A stretch of DNA of 64,000 nt from Brachypterus glaber (lineage: Eukaryota; Arthropoda; Insecta; Coleoptera; Kateretidae), in contig OY294044.1 in assembly GCA_958510825.1 (NCBI GenBank), forward strand, positions 75,128,895 to 75,192,894, in the 5' to 3' direction. Of the stretch, positions 26,101 through 39,510 are shown piece after piece (position 1 is the stretch's first letter; every line of letters starts with the position of its first letter). Position numbers and translations under genes: made by a program. The notes beneath the pieces were generated by a model. The model made no database searches and was not told the origin of the DNA. It worked only from the letters and a program-made list of their open reading frames with translations.

Positions 26101-29100
26101 TTTTTGAAAAAAATGTATTTTTAGAAAATGTCTTTGATATTTCACGCTAACATACTCGGTTTGCCCTCGATGTTTCGAATTTTGACCAAACTTGGCATAG
26201 TGGTACCGCTATGGTACCTAAGAACTCCCACAATTTTTTTTTTCAAAACGGTCCATCCGTTCACTATAGTGGGTGTCCCACCAAGTTCTTGATATAGCTT
26301 ATCTCCGTTATTTGTAAAGGTATTAAAATTTGCAAAAAATAGCATTTAATCAAAGCCAAAGAAAATTTTACTGACTTATTCAAAACCGTCCCTTGCTTAC
26401 CCACTCTCTTGAAACCACCCCCAACTTCTGTTTTTTAAATAGCACCCACGAATTGTTATTAAAGACTATGAAAGTGCACTTCATTCTGAATTCAACCATT
26501 TATTATAAGTGGTACTTTAGATTTTAAGGGGCTCTAAATGAAAATTATTATTTATTAATTGAAGGTTGGTATTTAAAACAAAGTTGCGGGTGGTTTCAGG
26601 AGAGTGGGTTTTTATAAGTTGGTTTTGGATATATTAATCAATTTTTTTTTGGGTACAATTTAACGTAAGTCTGGAAATTTTTCGTTTGAAATTTAGAATG
26701 AAATGTGCTTTCATATTCTTTAGTAAAATAGGGGAGTGCTATTTAAAAAAACTAGTTGGAGGTGGTTCCAAGAGGGTGGCTAAATAAGGGGTAGTTTTGC
26801 ATATGTCAGTAAATTCTTCTTTGACTCCAATTTAATTTTATTTTTTTTTAACTTTTTTATCTTTTTAAATAACAGAGATATAGCCCGTCTAAAACCTGGT
26901 GGTATATTATTATTACTAAATAATAATTGTTATTGGAAGCCCCTTAAAAGAATAAGATACTACTTATAATGCATGGTTTAATTCAAAATGAAGTGTAATT
27001 TCATATTCTTAGATAAAAATAAGGGTGGGAGGTGCTATTTAAAAATCAGAGGTTGGGATGGTTACAAGGGAGTGAGTAATCAGTGGAAGGGGGGGGGGTT
27101 GAATAAGTCAGTAAAATCTTCTTTGGCTCTCATTTACCGCTATTTTTTACAAAAAAAATATCTTTTCAAATAACGGAGATATAACTTGTCAAGAACCTGG
27201 TGGGACACACGATATCATGAACGGATGAACCGTTTTGAAAAAAAAAATTGGTGGGAGTACTTGGGTACCATAGTGGTACCACTATGCCAAGTTTGGTCAA
27301 AATCTAAGACATCGGGGTCAAACCAAGTATGTTAGCGTGATATATCAAAGATTTTTTTCTAAAGAACACATTTTTTTTCAAAAACGGCTCTAAGGATTTT
27401 TAAAATGTTGGTCTTATTTTTTTAATTAGAGCTCTTATAACAAATTCCAAAAAGAAAAAAAAATGGAAGTTGTCATACCATTTAAAAGTTCTTCTAGAAT
27501 ACCGTGTAAGGTAGGTAAATCGCTAACACACTAACCATTACACATTATGAGATTAAATTATCTGATTTAACTTGTCTATGGTCCATGAAAATTAAAGATT
27601 TTTAGAATTATCACAATTTCTGGTCACAAATCTAAGACAATGGTCGACTTCCAGTATAATATATGTTTTTTAACTGACGCTATACCAAACCGTTAAATTT
27701 TAAATATTTTTAACAATCTGTATCTGCTAAGTATTAAATATCAATTAATTCATTTACAGGTTAAACTGGCAAAAGTGCTCAAAAATAAAGACAAAATAAT
27801 AAGCGACAGTCAAGAAAGAGCATATTGGCGAGTGCATAGACCACCACCGGGAATTTTTAGCTCTCTGGAACAATGTCCGGTTCCCACTCGTAGCTGGAAT
27901 GGTGCTAGAACTAGAAGAAGGACTATAGAAGACTGCAAAAGAGAAGTGAGTATCCCAAATAACAATTTTATTATATACATAAAGAGCTTATAAATCATTT
28001 CTGATGTTTATCTGAACACGGATGAACGCTACTTAGCTAACCAATCAGATCATCCAAAATAACTGCTCTGAAGTTAGCGTACACTGGCGATCAGATCACA
28101 TCCACATTTGAATCGCTCATGAGCATGCTTAAAAAAAACTACTAGCAGTGTTTTCGATAGCGTGATTGGTCAATGTATGGAGCTAAATTCTTGATTTTTG
28201 TATTCTCTTATTAAATTATTATACTTTTTTTAGAAATTAGTATGTCAAATAAACTGCCCCGCTTGGAAAATCTAATGCAGCCTGCACGATGCAGGATTTA
28301 AAAATCTAAAAAATGTTCCCTTAATCTAAATTTTTATTTTTATTTTGTTCAAATATATAAGTAATAAATTTTCTTCTGCAATGCCAGTTTTTTATCGTAT
28401 TCAAATCAGATAAATAAAATCCGCGATCTTGATATATTTTTTAAAAATACCTGCGTTTCTAGATTATGCGGCTCGCCGCGGCGCTAGGTTAACCCATAAA
28501 TAAAAAATTTTATGTTAAGTATAATTTTAATGAAACTTATACTGACTACTTTAAAATCAGTAAAAATGAATATTTCAAAAATTTCGCCTAAGCCCTCAGG
28601 CATCAGCCCCAGTTGCTACTGTTTTGTTGCTGAAAATTTATTTATGTTTATGTAACGAAAAATTGTCATAATTTAATTTAATATTATAAAATATTAAAAG
28701 ACTGTGTAATCATTTACCAATTTAGCCCTGGGCAAAGTTTTCTCTTAACACGGCCAACTAGGTGATTGCGTCCTATGCTCTACGTACTTCAAAAAAGTCT
28801 AATACCATCAGAAAGGCGCATCCTTATACTAGTTTTCTTTCGGTAATTATTTCGTTGTATTTTGTAAACGATCCAACCTCCGGTCTAACCAATTAAAATC
28901 ATTTTTTTAACTGATACGATGAATTTTCTGTTTAAAATGTTTTAATCTTGAAGAAAATTTTAATACTTATCGGCCGCTCATATCGCACTATGAGTACAAC
29001 TCAAAATTTATCGATTTTGAGATTTTTGCTCTGTTTGTTCTAGATGCTAACTTTGATAATACAATACCAGAATATCTCTAAATCGAAAGAATGTCCTACA

Positions 29101-31195
29101 AATACATAATTTATATTATTATAATGTATGTTATTAATTAATAATAACTTATTATGTATAATCTGAAAACTTCAAACGCCATTTCCCAGCTCAGTTAGTT
29201 TTGAGTTATGATGGTCTTGTACTCATAGTGCGATATGTGGCTTGGCAACAGCGGAAAAAAGCGCCTGGCTTGTCAAATTAGACACTTTTATTTGTCAGAC
29301 TTAGTACTTGGTGTAAAATAAATTTGGGTTCTATAGGATAGCAATTCACAGTTCATAAGTGCAGTTTTTTCTATTGTTCAAATTGCAAAATATGGATCGA
29401 GCTAAGTGTTATTTAGCAGAGAAGCCAGATCATATCACATGAAATGTGAATTGGGTCCCACGACCACTAAGCATGGAAGGAACTATATATAAATTATGGA
29501 TATTTTTAGTATCTAGATATCTACAATGCATTTTTTAAATGATCAATATGCTTCTTTGTGGTAAATTAAAATTGCAAATTATATTTAAACCAAAACAAAA
29601 TATTCACTTCATCAATTATATTTCTGTCAGTTAAGAAAAATGAACCTTTCTAATATAACCCGTGATAGATTAATCCTTCATATAATAAGTCAAATACGAT
29701 TTGTTTTTGTATAAATCATAATATTTTATACTATTTAGTTTATTCTTAAATCAATTTATGTGGGCGCGTAGCGTAAACTGGGGTGACTTCGACCGCCGGT
29801 GTGGCTTTAGCCAAAACCAGTAACGGGTTTAAACTTTTTCTTACACTATCTATATTTAAAATAACATTTAAAAAAATCTTTTAAATATCCTACAACTATA
29901 AAAAATAGCATGCTAAATTAAAATATTTATTATTAAAAAAATTATTATATAAAGTTTAAATTTTGTAACTAAATTTAATTTTCAGTAGTTGAAAAGTATC
30001 TCGTATACTAATTAACATAGAACCCTGATAGTCAAAAAATGCTTATCTATATTTTTGGATTTAGCCAAGGCCTTGGATACAGTTGATCACAGATTACTTC
30101 TAAAAAGGTTGGAAAACATTGGTATTCGTGGTATAGCGCTAACATTATTTAAAAGTTATATATCAAATCGGCAGCAAAGAGTTAAAATAAACGGCGTTTT
30201 AAGTGACCCTATGATTGTAACCAGAGGCGTGCCTCAGGGGACAATCATGGGTCCTATTCTATTTTTAATATACATTAACTCAATTTTCACATTAGTAAAT
30301 TTTCAAGGTGAAATTTTCTCTTTTGCTGACGATACTGCCATTGTTTTCCTAGCCAACACATGGGAAGAGGTTTACGGGTTAGCTGAACTTGGTCTTATGC
30401 AGATTAAGAATTGGCTAGATTCCAGTCTTCTCAGTCTAAACGTTGATAAAACCACCTATATTACTTTCTCCCTAACACATGCTGGAAGACCTTCAATAGA
30501 TTATTTAAAAATTCACAAATTAAACTGTTTTGGAAATTGCGATTGTCCTACAATAAAGCGTACTGAAACAGTTAGATACCTAGGTATTCTTGTCGACCAG
30601 CATTTGAAATGGGGAGAACACGCAAATTATGTAAACACTAGACTGAGAAGACTGTTCTACAAATTCTATCAGCTTAGGTCCATGCTGTCTCGTGAACTTC
30701 TTCTCATGGTATATGCGGCCTTGGCTGAATCCATAATTAGATATGGCATATGTGTCTGGGGGGCAATGTTGGACGAATCATTAAACGGACTAGAGGTTAC
30801 ACAGAGAACAGTGTTAAAAATTTTATTTAAAAAAGCACGTAGATACCCAACTGATGCTCTTTTTAAAGAAATAAATGTCCTCAGTGTAAGACAACTCTTT
30901 ATATTTCACTGCATAATGTGGACACGTCAAAATATAAATGATTTTCCAGTCTCCTCACATTATGAACACAAGAAAAACATTAATTATCATTTAAGTATTC
31001 CACTGTACAAAAAAGCCAGTTCCCAACATTCATTGTTTTTCTATGCCCCAAAATTTTTTAATCTTTTACCCAACAATTTAAAATTAGTTAAAATTAATAA
31101 AAATTACAATAAAAAATTAAATAAGTTTATTCAGGATAACTACCAAGTATTAGAAAAAGTTTATAAACCAATAATTTAAAATGTTAAGTATGTAT

Positions 31196-31265
<70 letters not shown>

Positions 31266-31286
31266 CCCCCCCCCTCTCTCTCTCCT

Positions 31287-31318
<32 letters not shown>

Positions 31319-34300
31319 ACTCCTTGTATTTCTCTCTCATAGTCTTAAGATAATTAGCCAGTAAGTAAAATGTATTATAAATATTTCTTTAAATTCCACA
31401 CACAAACTATGTTTAGGTGGAATAACATAATAATTTATAAGTATTAAAATGTATGAATTAAAATAAATAAATCTGAATCTAAAATCTGAATCATTACATT
31501 ATATTGCTCACCTCTCAACTAGCGGGAATTCAACTGGTCTGTATGAAAAGCTCGTAAGTGATTTTTATTTGGATACTAAGATTTTTAGCTTAATGCAACA
31601 ATTATTTATCCTTAAACTAATATTTAAGTTTTATGGATACATTTTCTCTCAATACAAAAATATGAGCAAAATAGTAAAGCTCGTATCACAACAATCAGAC
31701 ATAACCCCGTAAGTTAAACTAGTCGAAACGCACCCTTAGTTCTACATCAACTAAACTAAGAACAAAGTTTCTATACATGTAGGTCCAATAATCGCTTTTA
31801 AAGCTGCTACCCCTAAAAAATGGTGCATTTTTAGGAGACCATAGCTCCATTAGGCCAGATTTACGGAGGTAATTGTATTTAATTTTTTTTTAGTTTTAAA
31901 TGAACATTTACCCTGCCACGGTGGTCTGGAAACAATTTTTAGCTCAACTTTCATATAACCCAAGTTTTTTTTTCGTAATTTAATTATTTAGGCATCTTTT
32001 TACGACCACATGGTTTTCATTTGTTGTAACAAAAAAAGTAAGAAAAAAGTTTCTATGAACCTTTGTGTTTAAAGGCTTCTTAGGGGAGCCAGACCACGTT
32101 TATGGGGCATATTTAAAATATTATTCACTTCATAACAGAAACGGTTTAACTAATTGACTTAATTTTTTTACGATAGTATGCAATCAATAAACGTTATTAT
32201 CTTATGACATAAAAAAATTAAATGTTTAGCGGAATTACAGTTTTACAGAAAAATTAAGAGACATCCATTCACTACGCCCCTGGTCGTAATTTAATTAATT
32301 AGGCATCTTTTTACGACCAAATTTAAAAAAATCTATCGATGCGTTTTCGAGAGAAAATTATTTTCATTTGTTTTGACAAAAAAATATAAGATTTAAAAAT
32401 TATTTATAAAATATCAGATTTTACGTCAAAAAGTGAGAAAAAGTTTCTATGAACCTTTCTGTTTAATGGCTTCTTAGGGGAGCCAGATCAAGTTTATGGG
32501 GCATATTTAGAATATTATTCACTTCATAACTCAGGAACGGTTTAACTGATTGACTTAATTTTTTTACTATAGTATGCAATCAATAAACATTATTATCTTA
32601 TGACATACAAAAAATAAATGTTTAACCAGGAGCGGAATTACATTTTTACAGAAAATTTAAGAGACATCCATTCCCTACGCCCCTGGTCAAAAAGTTAATT
32701 TTAATAAAACGTTAATTGTTTACATTTATTGGTTCTATACTAAAGTAAAAATTTCATGTCAATAAGTTAAACCGTTTCTTAAAAACGCATCGATAGATTA
32801 TTTTTAATTTGGACTTGAAAAGATGCCAAAGCTCTAAATAATTAAATTATGAAAAAAAAGTTGGGTCATATGAAAGTTGAGCTAAAAATTGTTTTCAGAC
32901 CTGCGTTATTGAAATTTTGGTTTTCAACAAGTATGTATTTAATTTTTCGTCCTCGATACGTTTCTTGAAAACGGTTAATCCTATAGGATTAACTGTATAC
33001 AGTATTACAACAGAAGTACTTTTTTATGTATTTTAACCTGAGAATTATTTTACAATAATAAAATTACATACAAGTTACACAGAAAAGGCTTGGGGCAAAA
33101 AAAGTTTTTTAGCTACTTTTAAATGGGCTTAGCTCCCTTACGACACATTTTTAAGTACCAAAATAGCCACAATTTCAGACCGCAAGAAATTTTCCTAGAA
33201 ACCGAACATGTCTTTCCTACTACAAAAACATTGTTGAAATCAAGTCTGTTATACACTCAATAAACATTTTTGCTAACTATTAAGGTTAAAATTGTTTGAC
33301 ATCGACTACGAAAATTTCAATATTTTAATCCATGTTCTAATAAAATAGATTTTTAAGGTATTTTGTTCATAAACTGCATAGAAGATACTGTGAATTCTGT
33401 TTACAAACGTTTGTAAAATGTTTATTGTTTTTATTTACACATGGGTATAAATATTTTTGTATTTCTTTACTACGTAGAACCAGTATTTTAATAATTTTGT
33501 TTATTTTTTATTTTTATTAATTAATGTATTATTAATGCTAAATATATATTAGGGCTACCAATTGATGATTTAAATCTTTGCTCTTGACGCAGTTTTAGGT
33601 AATTTGGTGGATCGTTTATAATAATTTTATTCATACCTTATTATTTAGCCAGGTTCTGATTTCAGAAAATATCTCTTTTAGTTTAGAAAGAAAATAAAGA
33701 AAAGCTTTTTTTGCCTAAAACAAATACATAAGTTTAATTTATTAACCAAAGCAACACAATATTATCAAAATGCACTATTAATTAGCTCTGTACACGGTAA
33801 ATATAAAATTGCACCATTTTAAAGCTAATTCATCTTCTTAAATAGCGTTAATTGGAAAATATTGAGAAAATTAATGCAAACCATCATAAATTATTTTCTA
33901 TTATTGTCAAAATTACATGAGACATAGAATAACAATTAAAATTAAAAACTATTTTGTTTAAATTATCCTTTTGATGACGCACCTCCGTCCGACATTTTCG
34001 GTCTGAGATTTTGTGTATGTCTGTACTCTCTTTGTGTAGTGTGTAAACTACCTACCTACCCTAAAAAACCTAACTATCCAGTGCTTTAGCCCTAACAAAG
34101 CTAAATAGAAATTTAAAACGTCCCTGATCTCATATATTTATAGTTTAAATAATTAAATCGTTTGTAAAATATTTTTTTATTGCCAAAAAAGAGTTCACAC
34201 ATAAAGGATATAGTTAATTTATCTTCATTTTCTTTTATCAAATTCAATTAAAATCCAGAATATTTGAAATTTATTTTATGCGGAAATTTTATTTTTAATT

Positions 34301-37300
34301 ATAAATATATGTTTAGTTTAAAAATTTGCTGAATTAAATTTAAATAAATTTTAATGTATTTTTAAATATTTTCCTATAATAGCCTTCCTACTTTTATTAT
34401 TAGTTTTAATTAAAATAGCTAGAGTGCCCATACGAACAGTCAGTTTTGGATGGATATGATTTTTTTGGGTGATTGTGAACTTTTTATTTTGATTTCTTTT
34501 AATTATTGAGTCAGGTCAAGGTTGGTAAAAGACCATCGATATCTCTGCCAGGTTAATATTTTCTGGAACTTTTCTTCAGAAATTTTATTTTGAAGCAGTT
34601 TTTATAGTATTTATAAAGCTTGTTAATTTGTGAAATGCAAGCAACATTAACCAATCTCATTAAAATTTGGAGATTCGATATTTAATTTCGTCTTGCCTAG
34701 CACCTGCCTTACATTAAACTTGCTTAATATACTTAGTACGAGACTTAGTACTCGGCCTTTTTTTGCAACCGGTACCGAGTACCAAAAAAAAAAGTTAAAT
34801 AAACTAAAAAAAAAACCTATATCGTAATTAGACAAAAACTTACTCTTTAAGTTCCGATAATATTTTTTAGATTTTTTCTGCGTTTTTATAGATTTTCAAT
34901 GGTTTTTAGTTTTTTTTTTTGTTTTTTGGTATTTTATATGTTTTTAATATGGGCATAACCGTGGGCGCGTGGGATTTGGATTCAGTATATTATTAACACC
35001 AAGACATGCAGAAATCCGAATCCGAGAGACGTTTTTGACGCGACTTTTTTTAATCTGACGCCTAACAGGGAAACGCCGTGTTTTTTTGTGAAAATTAAAA
35101 ATAAATTATTAAAAAATTCTTGTTGCATTGTAAATTCTTTTATTAGGAATTATGAATTAAAAAAATTATCTTAACATCAGATTTTTTAATTAAAATTCAC
35201 GTCAGATATGTCCCGTCAGATACAAAGAAATTATTATTTTTCTAAATAATGAAATAAAGTTTAGGCTAACCAAGTACATTATGTGTCAAAATTGTGTCTA
35301 TACAATTTGCATAAATTTTTTTAACTCTGTAGTCTCATACAATTAACACAGTTTTAAACAAACGTGAGCAAGTGTCGAATGATGGGTGTTTTTTTGTCCC
35401 GTCAGATACACCCATTTCAGTTGCTGTAGCAATAAAACTAGCATTATCTTTACAATAATACTCGACATGAGAACAGTAGTTCCTATTGCAAGTAATATAC
35501 ATTTAAATATAGTTTTAGATTAAGAGATATTTGTGTTTCAAGTGTCAAAGTGTAACGTCAGTTACAAAAAGAATGGCTGTACTTTTATTTTTACACTATT
35601 TTTGTTATTATAGGTGGAACTGTTAAAAAAGAGTTTGTCGAAAACAAGAGTTAAAGTTTCGCAAGCCTTAGAAAGTATGGTACAACATGTCGAAATATAC
35701 ATGGAGTATGATCCGATAATAACCCCAACACAGCCTTCCAATCCCTGGGTAACTGAAGATATGACTTATTGGCAACTTAATAGCTCTTTGTAAGTTTTTC
35801 TGATAGTTAAAATAGTAATTAATGAAAATGTACATTTTAAAACTATATGTGTAATATGCATAGAAAATACTACCTCATCAGTAGAATTATGCGTGTGCCA
35901 TTTAAGGAGAAAAATATTTCTATTTGTACTAAGAGCGCAAAGTAACTGATTTCTGCGTGGTATTTTCTGATAGAGGCGTCTAGACTAGATTTTATGTATA
36001 ATATTTATTACTATTTTACAGAGTGGAATGTCCAACAGAAAAACGAGTAAAACGATGGGGCTTATCAATGGAAGAATTGGTATCTGACTCAACTGGTTTG
36101 TCTGAATTTACAAATTACCTGAGAAAAGAATACAGTCATGAAAATATACGATTTTGGATGGCTGTGAACGATTTGAGAAGATCTGCTCAATCTCAAATAG
36201 TATGGAAAGTCAACGACATATTTGAGTAAGTCTATCTAAATATTTATATTTTTATACAATACATACATATATTAAGAATTACTAGCTTTATTTTAAATAA
36301 AGAAACTCAATAATAACCAACACGTGACTTTTACTTCATAAATAGGACAATTATTTATTTTACCCACTCACCTGTCACTTGTCAAAATATTTTCTTGTAA
36401 ATGTCATTAAAATTATTAATAAAAATACGAATTTCTAAGCTATTTATTGGATAAAACTTTGTATGATACTCGTGAATAAACTAATATTGCCCTCTTTAAA
36501 ATTAACCCACGAGGCTGGAGGCCTAGTAGGCAATATCCTAGTTTCCTCTCTCGTAACGTAAATAATTCTGATTTCATTTTAAGTTTCATTTTACAAAAAA
36601 AAAACATAGTCTAAGAACGAATTGGACAATTGATTTACTTAAAATAATTTTCGAATCCAGTGTTCTTAAATTTTAACTCAACGAGAACGAAAGCAAGGAT
36701 CATGAAATGTTTTAAATGCATTTTATGATTAAAAAATTAATGACTAAAAGGTATTGATTTTGATTAGCAAAACATTAAAAAAGTACTTGGTCTATTTAAC
36801 AATTTGATTGGCTTAAAAAATACAAATAATATAGTAGGTACCAAGGTACACTTGAATAAAAAAGAAACGCAACAACAATTTATTGTATAAATTGAATAAC
36901 TGTTTAAAAACGATGTGATTGACAATGTTGACAATATTTTTTAAAATTATTTATAACTTTAATATAACAATAAAGTAATTTAAAATGCAGCTATTAAATC
37001 TTAAAATTCCACTATAAAATAATCCATAAAATTGACATTTTGGCATATTTAAAACTTGCATTTTTTGTGGATTTAACTGTACGATGAAGAATATAATTTG
37101 TATATTTTCCAAAAAATTTAGCTAACTTTAACATTTTCAACATTTCGATAAATCACTTAAATACAATTTTTTGCAGAGAATTTTTGGCACCTGGCGCTCC
37201 CTGTGAAATAAATATAGATGGAAAAACAATGGAAAAAGTACACCAGGAAATGAAAAATCCCAGTAGATTTACTTTTGATGCTGCACAAGAACACGTGTAC

Positions 37301-38993
37301 ACTTTGCTGTTAAAAAAAGATTGTTATCCTAGGTTTATAAGGTCCGAATATTATAAGAATTTATTGGCTAATGGAATACAACCCCTTCAAAAGAAAAGGT
37401 AAGGCGAACATTATAGAGAAATATTTAATACAAAAGACAATACCATTATTTTAATAATAAATTTAATACAAAAGTATCATTTAGGCTAGTAAATGGCTAT
37501 TTAAAACTAAAGTTCTTTAGTTATTATAGTACCTTTAAAATAAACTACATAATTTTCATTACTTTTCTTATTTACCTTGAGGTACATAACTATCGAAAAA
37601 GTGACGATAGTGTTTTTTAGTCCGAATGACAGCCTTTATTCCAAAGTTGATATTTAGGTAAGCAAATTGTTCTGGCTTTTTCTTAATTGTATTTAAACTA
37701 ATAGTTTTAAAATACAGTACCTTTTATTTTTCTTTTGATGGCAAAGCCAGAGAATTTTTTAAATCCAAATGACAATTAATTAAAAATTGTCTTTTAAATC
37801 CAAAGATATATATTATATTATGTATTACATACGTATCTCTCTATATAAATATATAAGCGGCTTTGTACTGACTGACTGATTGACTGAGTGACAGGAATCA
37901 ACGCCCAGCCTAAACTTGACCTAGAAGCTTGAAATTTGGAATGTTTGTTCCTTTTATGATGTAAGCACCCAATAAGGAGCGATTTTTCGAAATTCAATCC
38001 TTAAGGGGGTGAAACAGGGGTTGAAAAGTTTTTTTAAAAAGTGTGCGTATCTCGGAGACCTCTTAATCTAGAATATTCATATTTGGCAAAAAGGGAACGT
38101 TCAAGTATTACGTAACGCAAATTTTGATCATTTCGGACTTTTTGACCTTTTACAATTTATATTTTTTTTCAAATATTTCAAAATGACAGCTTCCTATTTT
38201 GAATCTCAATTAAAAGTCCAAACACAATTAAGAATTTCCATAACGAGAAATAGTTCCATGTTACAAATGTGAGCATTAAATATCACAAATCAATCTAAGT
38301 GTTTGGATAGCTAAAAATTAATTATTCAATGAAAGAAAATATTAGTGGCATATTATGCCACTAATATTTTCTTTCATAATTTATTACGGACATCAAAAAT
38401 AATTTATATATATATATACTCGGTGCATTATCTATCTGAGTAACAAATTGGACCAAGGAAGCTATGATTAGTGGTTTAAAAATGACTTTTAGAAATATTT
38501 TTGTAGCCCATTGTGCTTTTGATAATTTTTAACATTTAGGTTAAATTGACTGTCATTTTACGTCTTACAAATAATAACAAAATCTGTTTAAAAAGTAAAA
38601 CTTTGTTCAAAATTATAATAAAAGTAAGTTTTTATTCATAAAGTGCTATTATAAACTTAAATTTAACATTACCTGAATAAAATTACGGACCATTATTATT
38701 TTAACCAAAAAATTCTCTGTTATAGTGTTTACTTCAAAAACTTATAGAGCACTGCATTATATTACTTCATTTAAACAAAATGTTTATAGATTGATGCTTT
38801 AGTTTTCTTTTTATGCACTTTTCTTGTTATTTCTTCTTGCAAATTATTTGGATTTTTTTATAAATGTCAAAATAATGTCTTGATTGACAATAAATTATAA
38901 ACAAGATGAAAACCTTACATAAGGAACTAAATATATTCTGCCAACCAAATAACAAGAAACAAATGACCATCAACTCAGATAGATAATGCGCGG

Positions 38994-39052
<59 letters not shown>

Positions 39053-39436
39053 AATAATTTGGTTAATTATTCAATTATAGATTTTTTGGCTTTGGTCAAA
39101 CAAAAAAAAAGGTTTCAACATCAAGCACGCCGAATCAGCAGTTGCTCCAACAACAATCCTCCCAGGGGACGGTCGCCACGTGCGGTGCCTTGACAAAACG
39201 TCGGGGAAGTGACCGAAGTCTCTCGGGATCGGCACATGAGCTGGCCGTGTCCGGTGTGAAGGATCCCAAGGTCCCACATTCCCATTCCCAGAGCAACCTT
39301 AGCGATATACCGTACAGGTAAGTACAGATTTAGTTGGGAAGGGTTCAACCAAGTTCATTCAAATTTATACTATAATTTAGTCATAATTACGGATGTCTCT
39401 TATTAAGTGACTGGCGTTGTGTTTTGCCAAATTTGA

Positions 39437-39510
<74 letters not shown>

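Larger units (their letters stand above)
30016..31490 (+). mobile_element. 5'-truncated LINE (non-LTR retrotransposon)
   Basis: Contains the C-terminal two thirds of a reverse transcriptase frame (stop at 31179), then a 3' region with a TC microsatellite and an A-rich, repeated tail (aaataaataaatctgaatc). The 5' end is cut inside the RT domain near 30016-30031. It lies in sense with the RGS7-like gene in the intron before exon f. AATAAA occurs near its 3' end. Confidence 0.85.

Noticed and set aside
39071..39348. Minus-strand open frames over exon i
   Set aside because: Shadows of the G+C-rich coding exon on the + strand.
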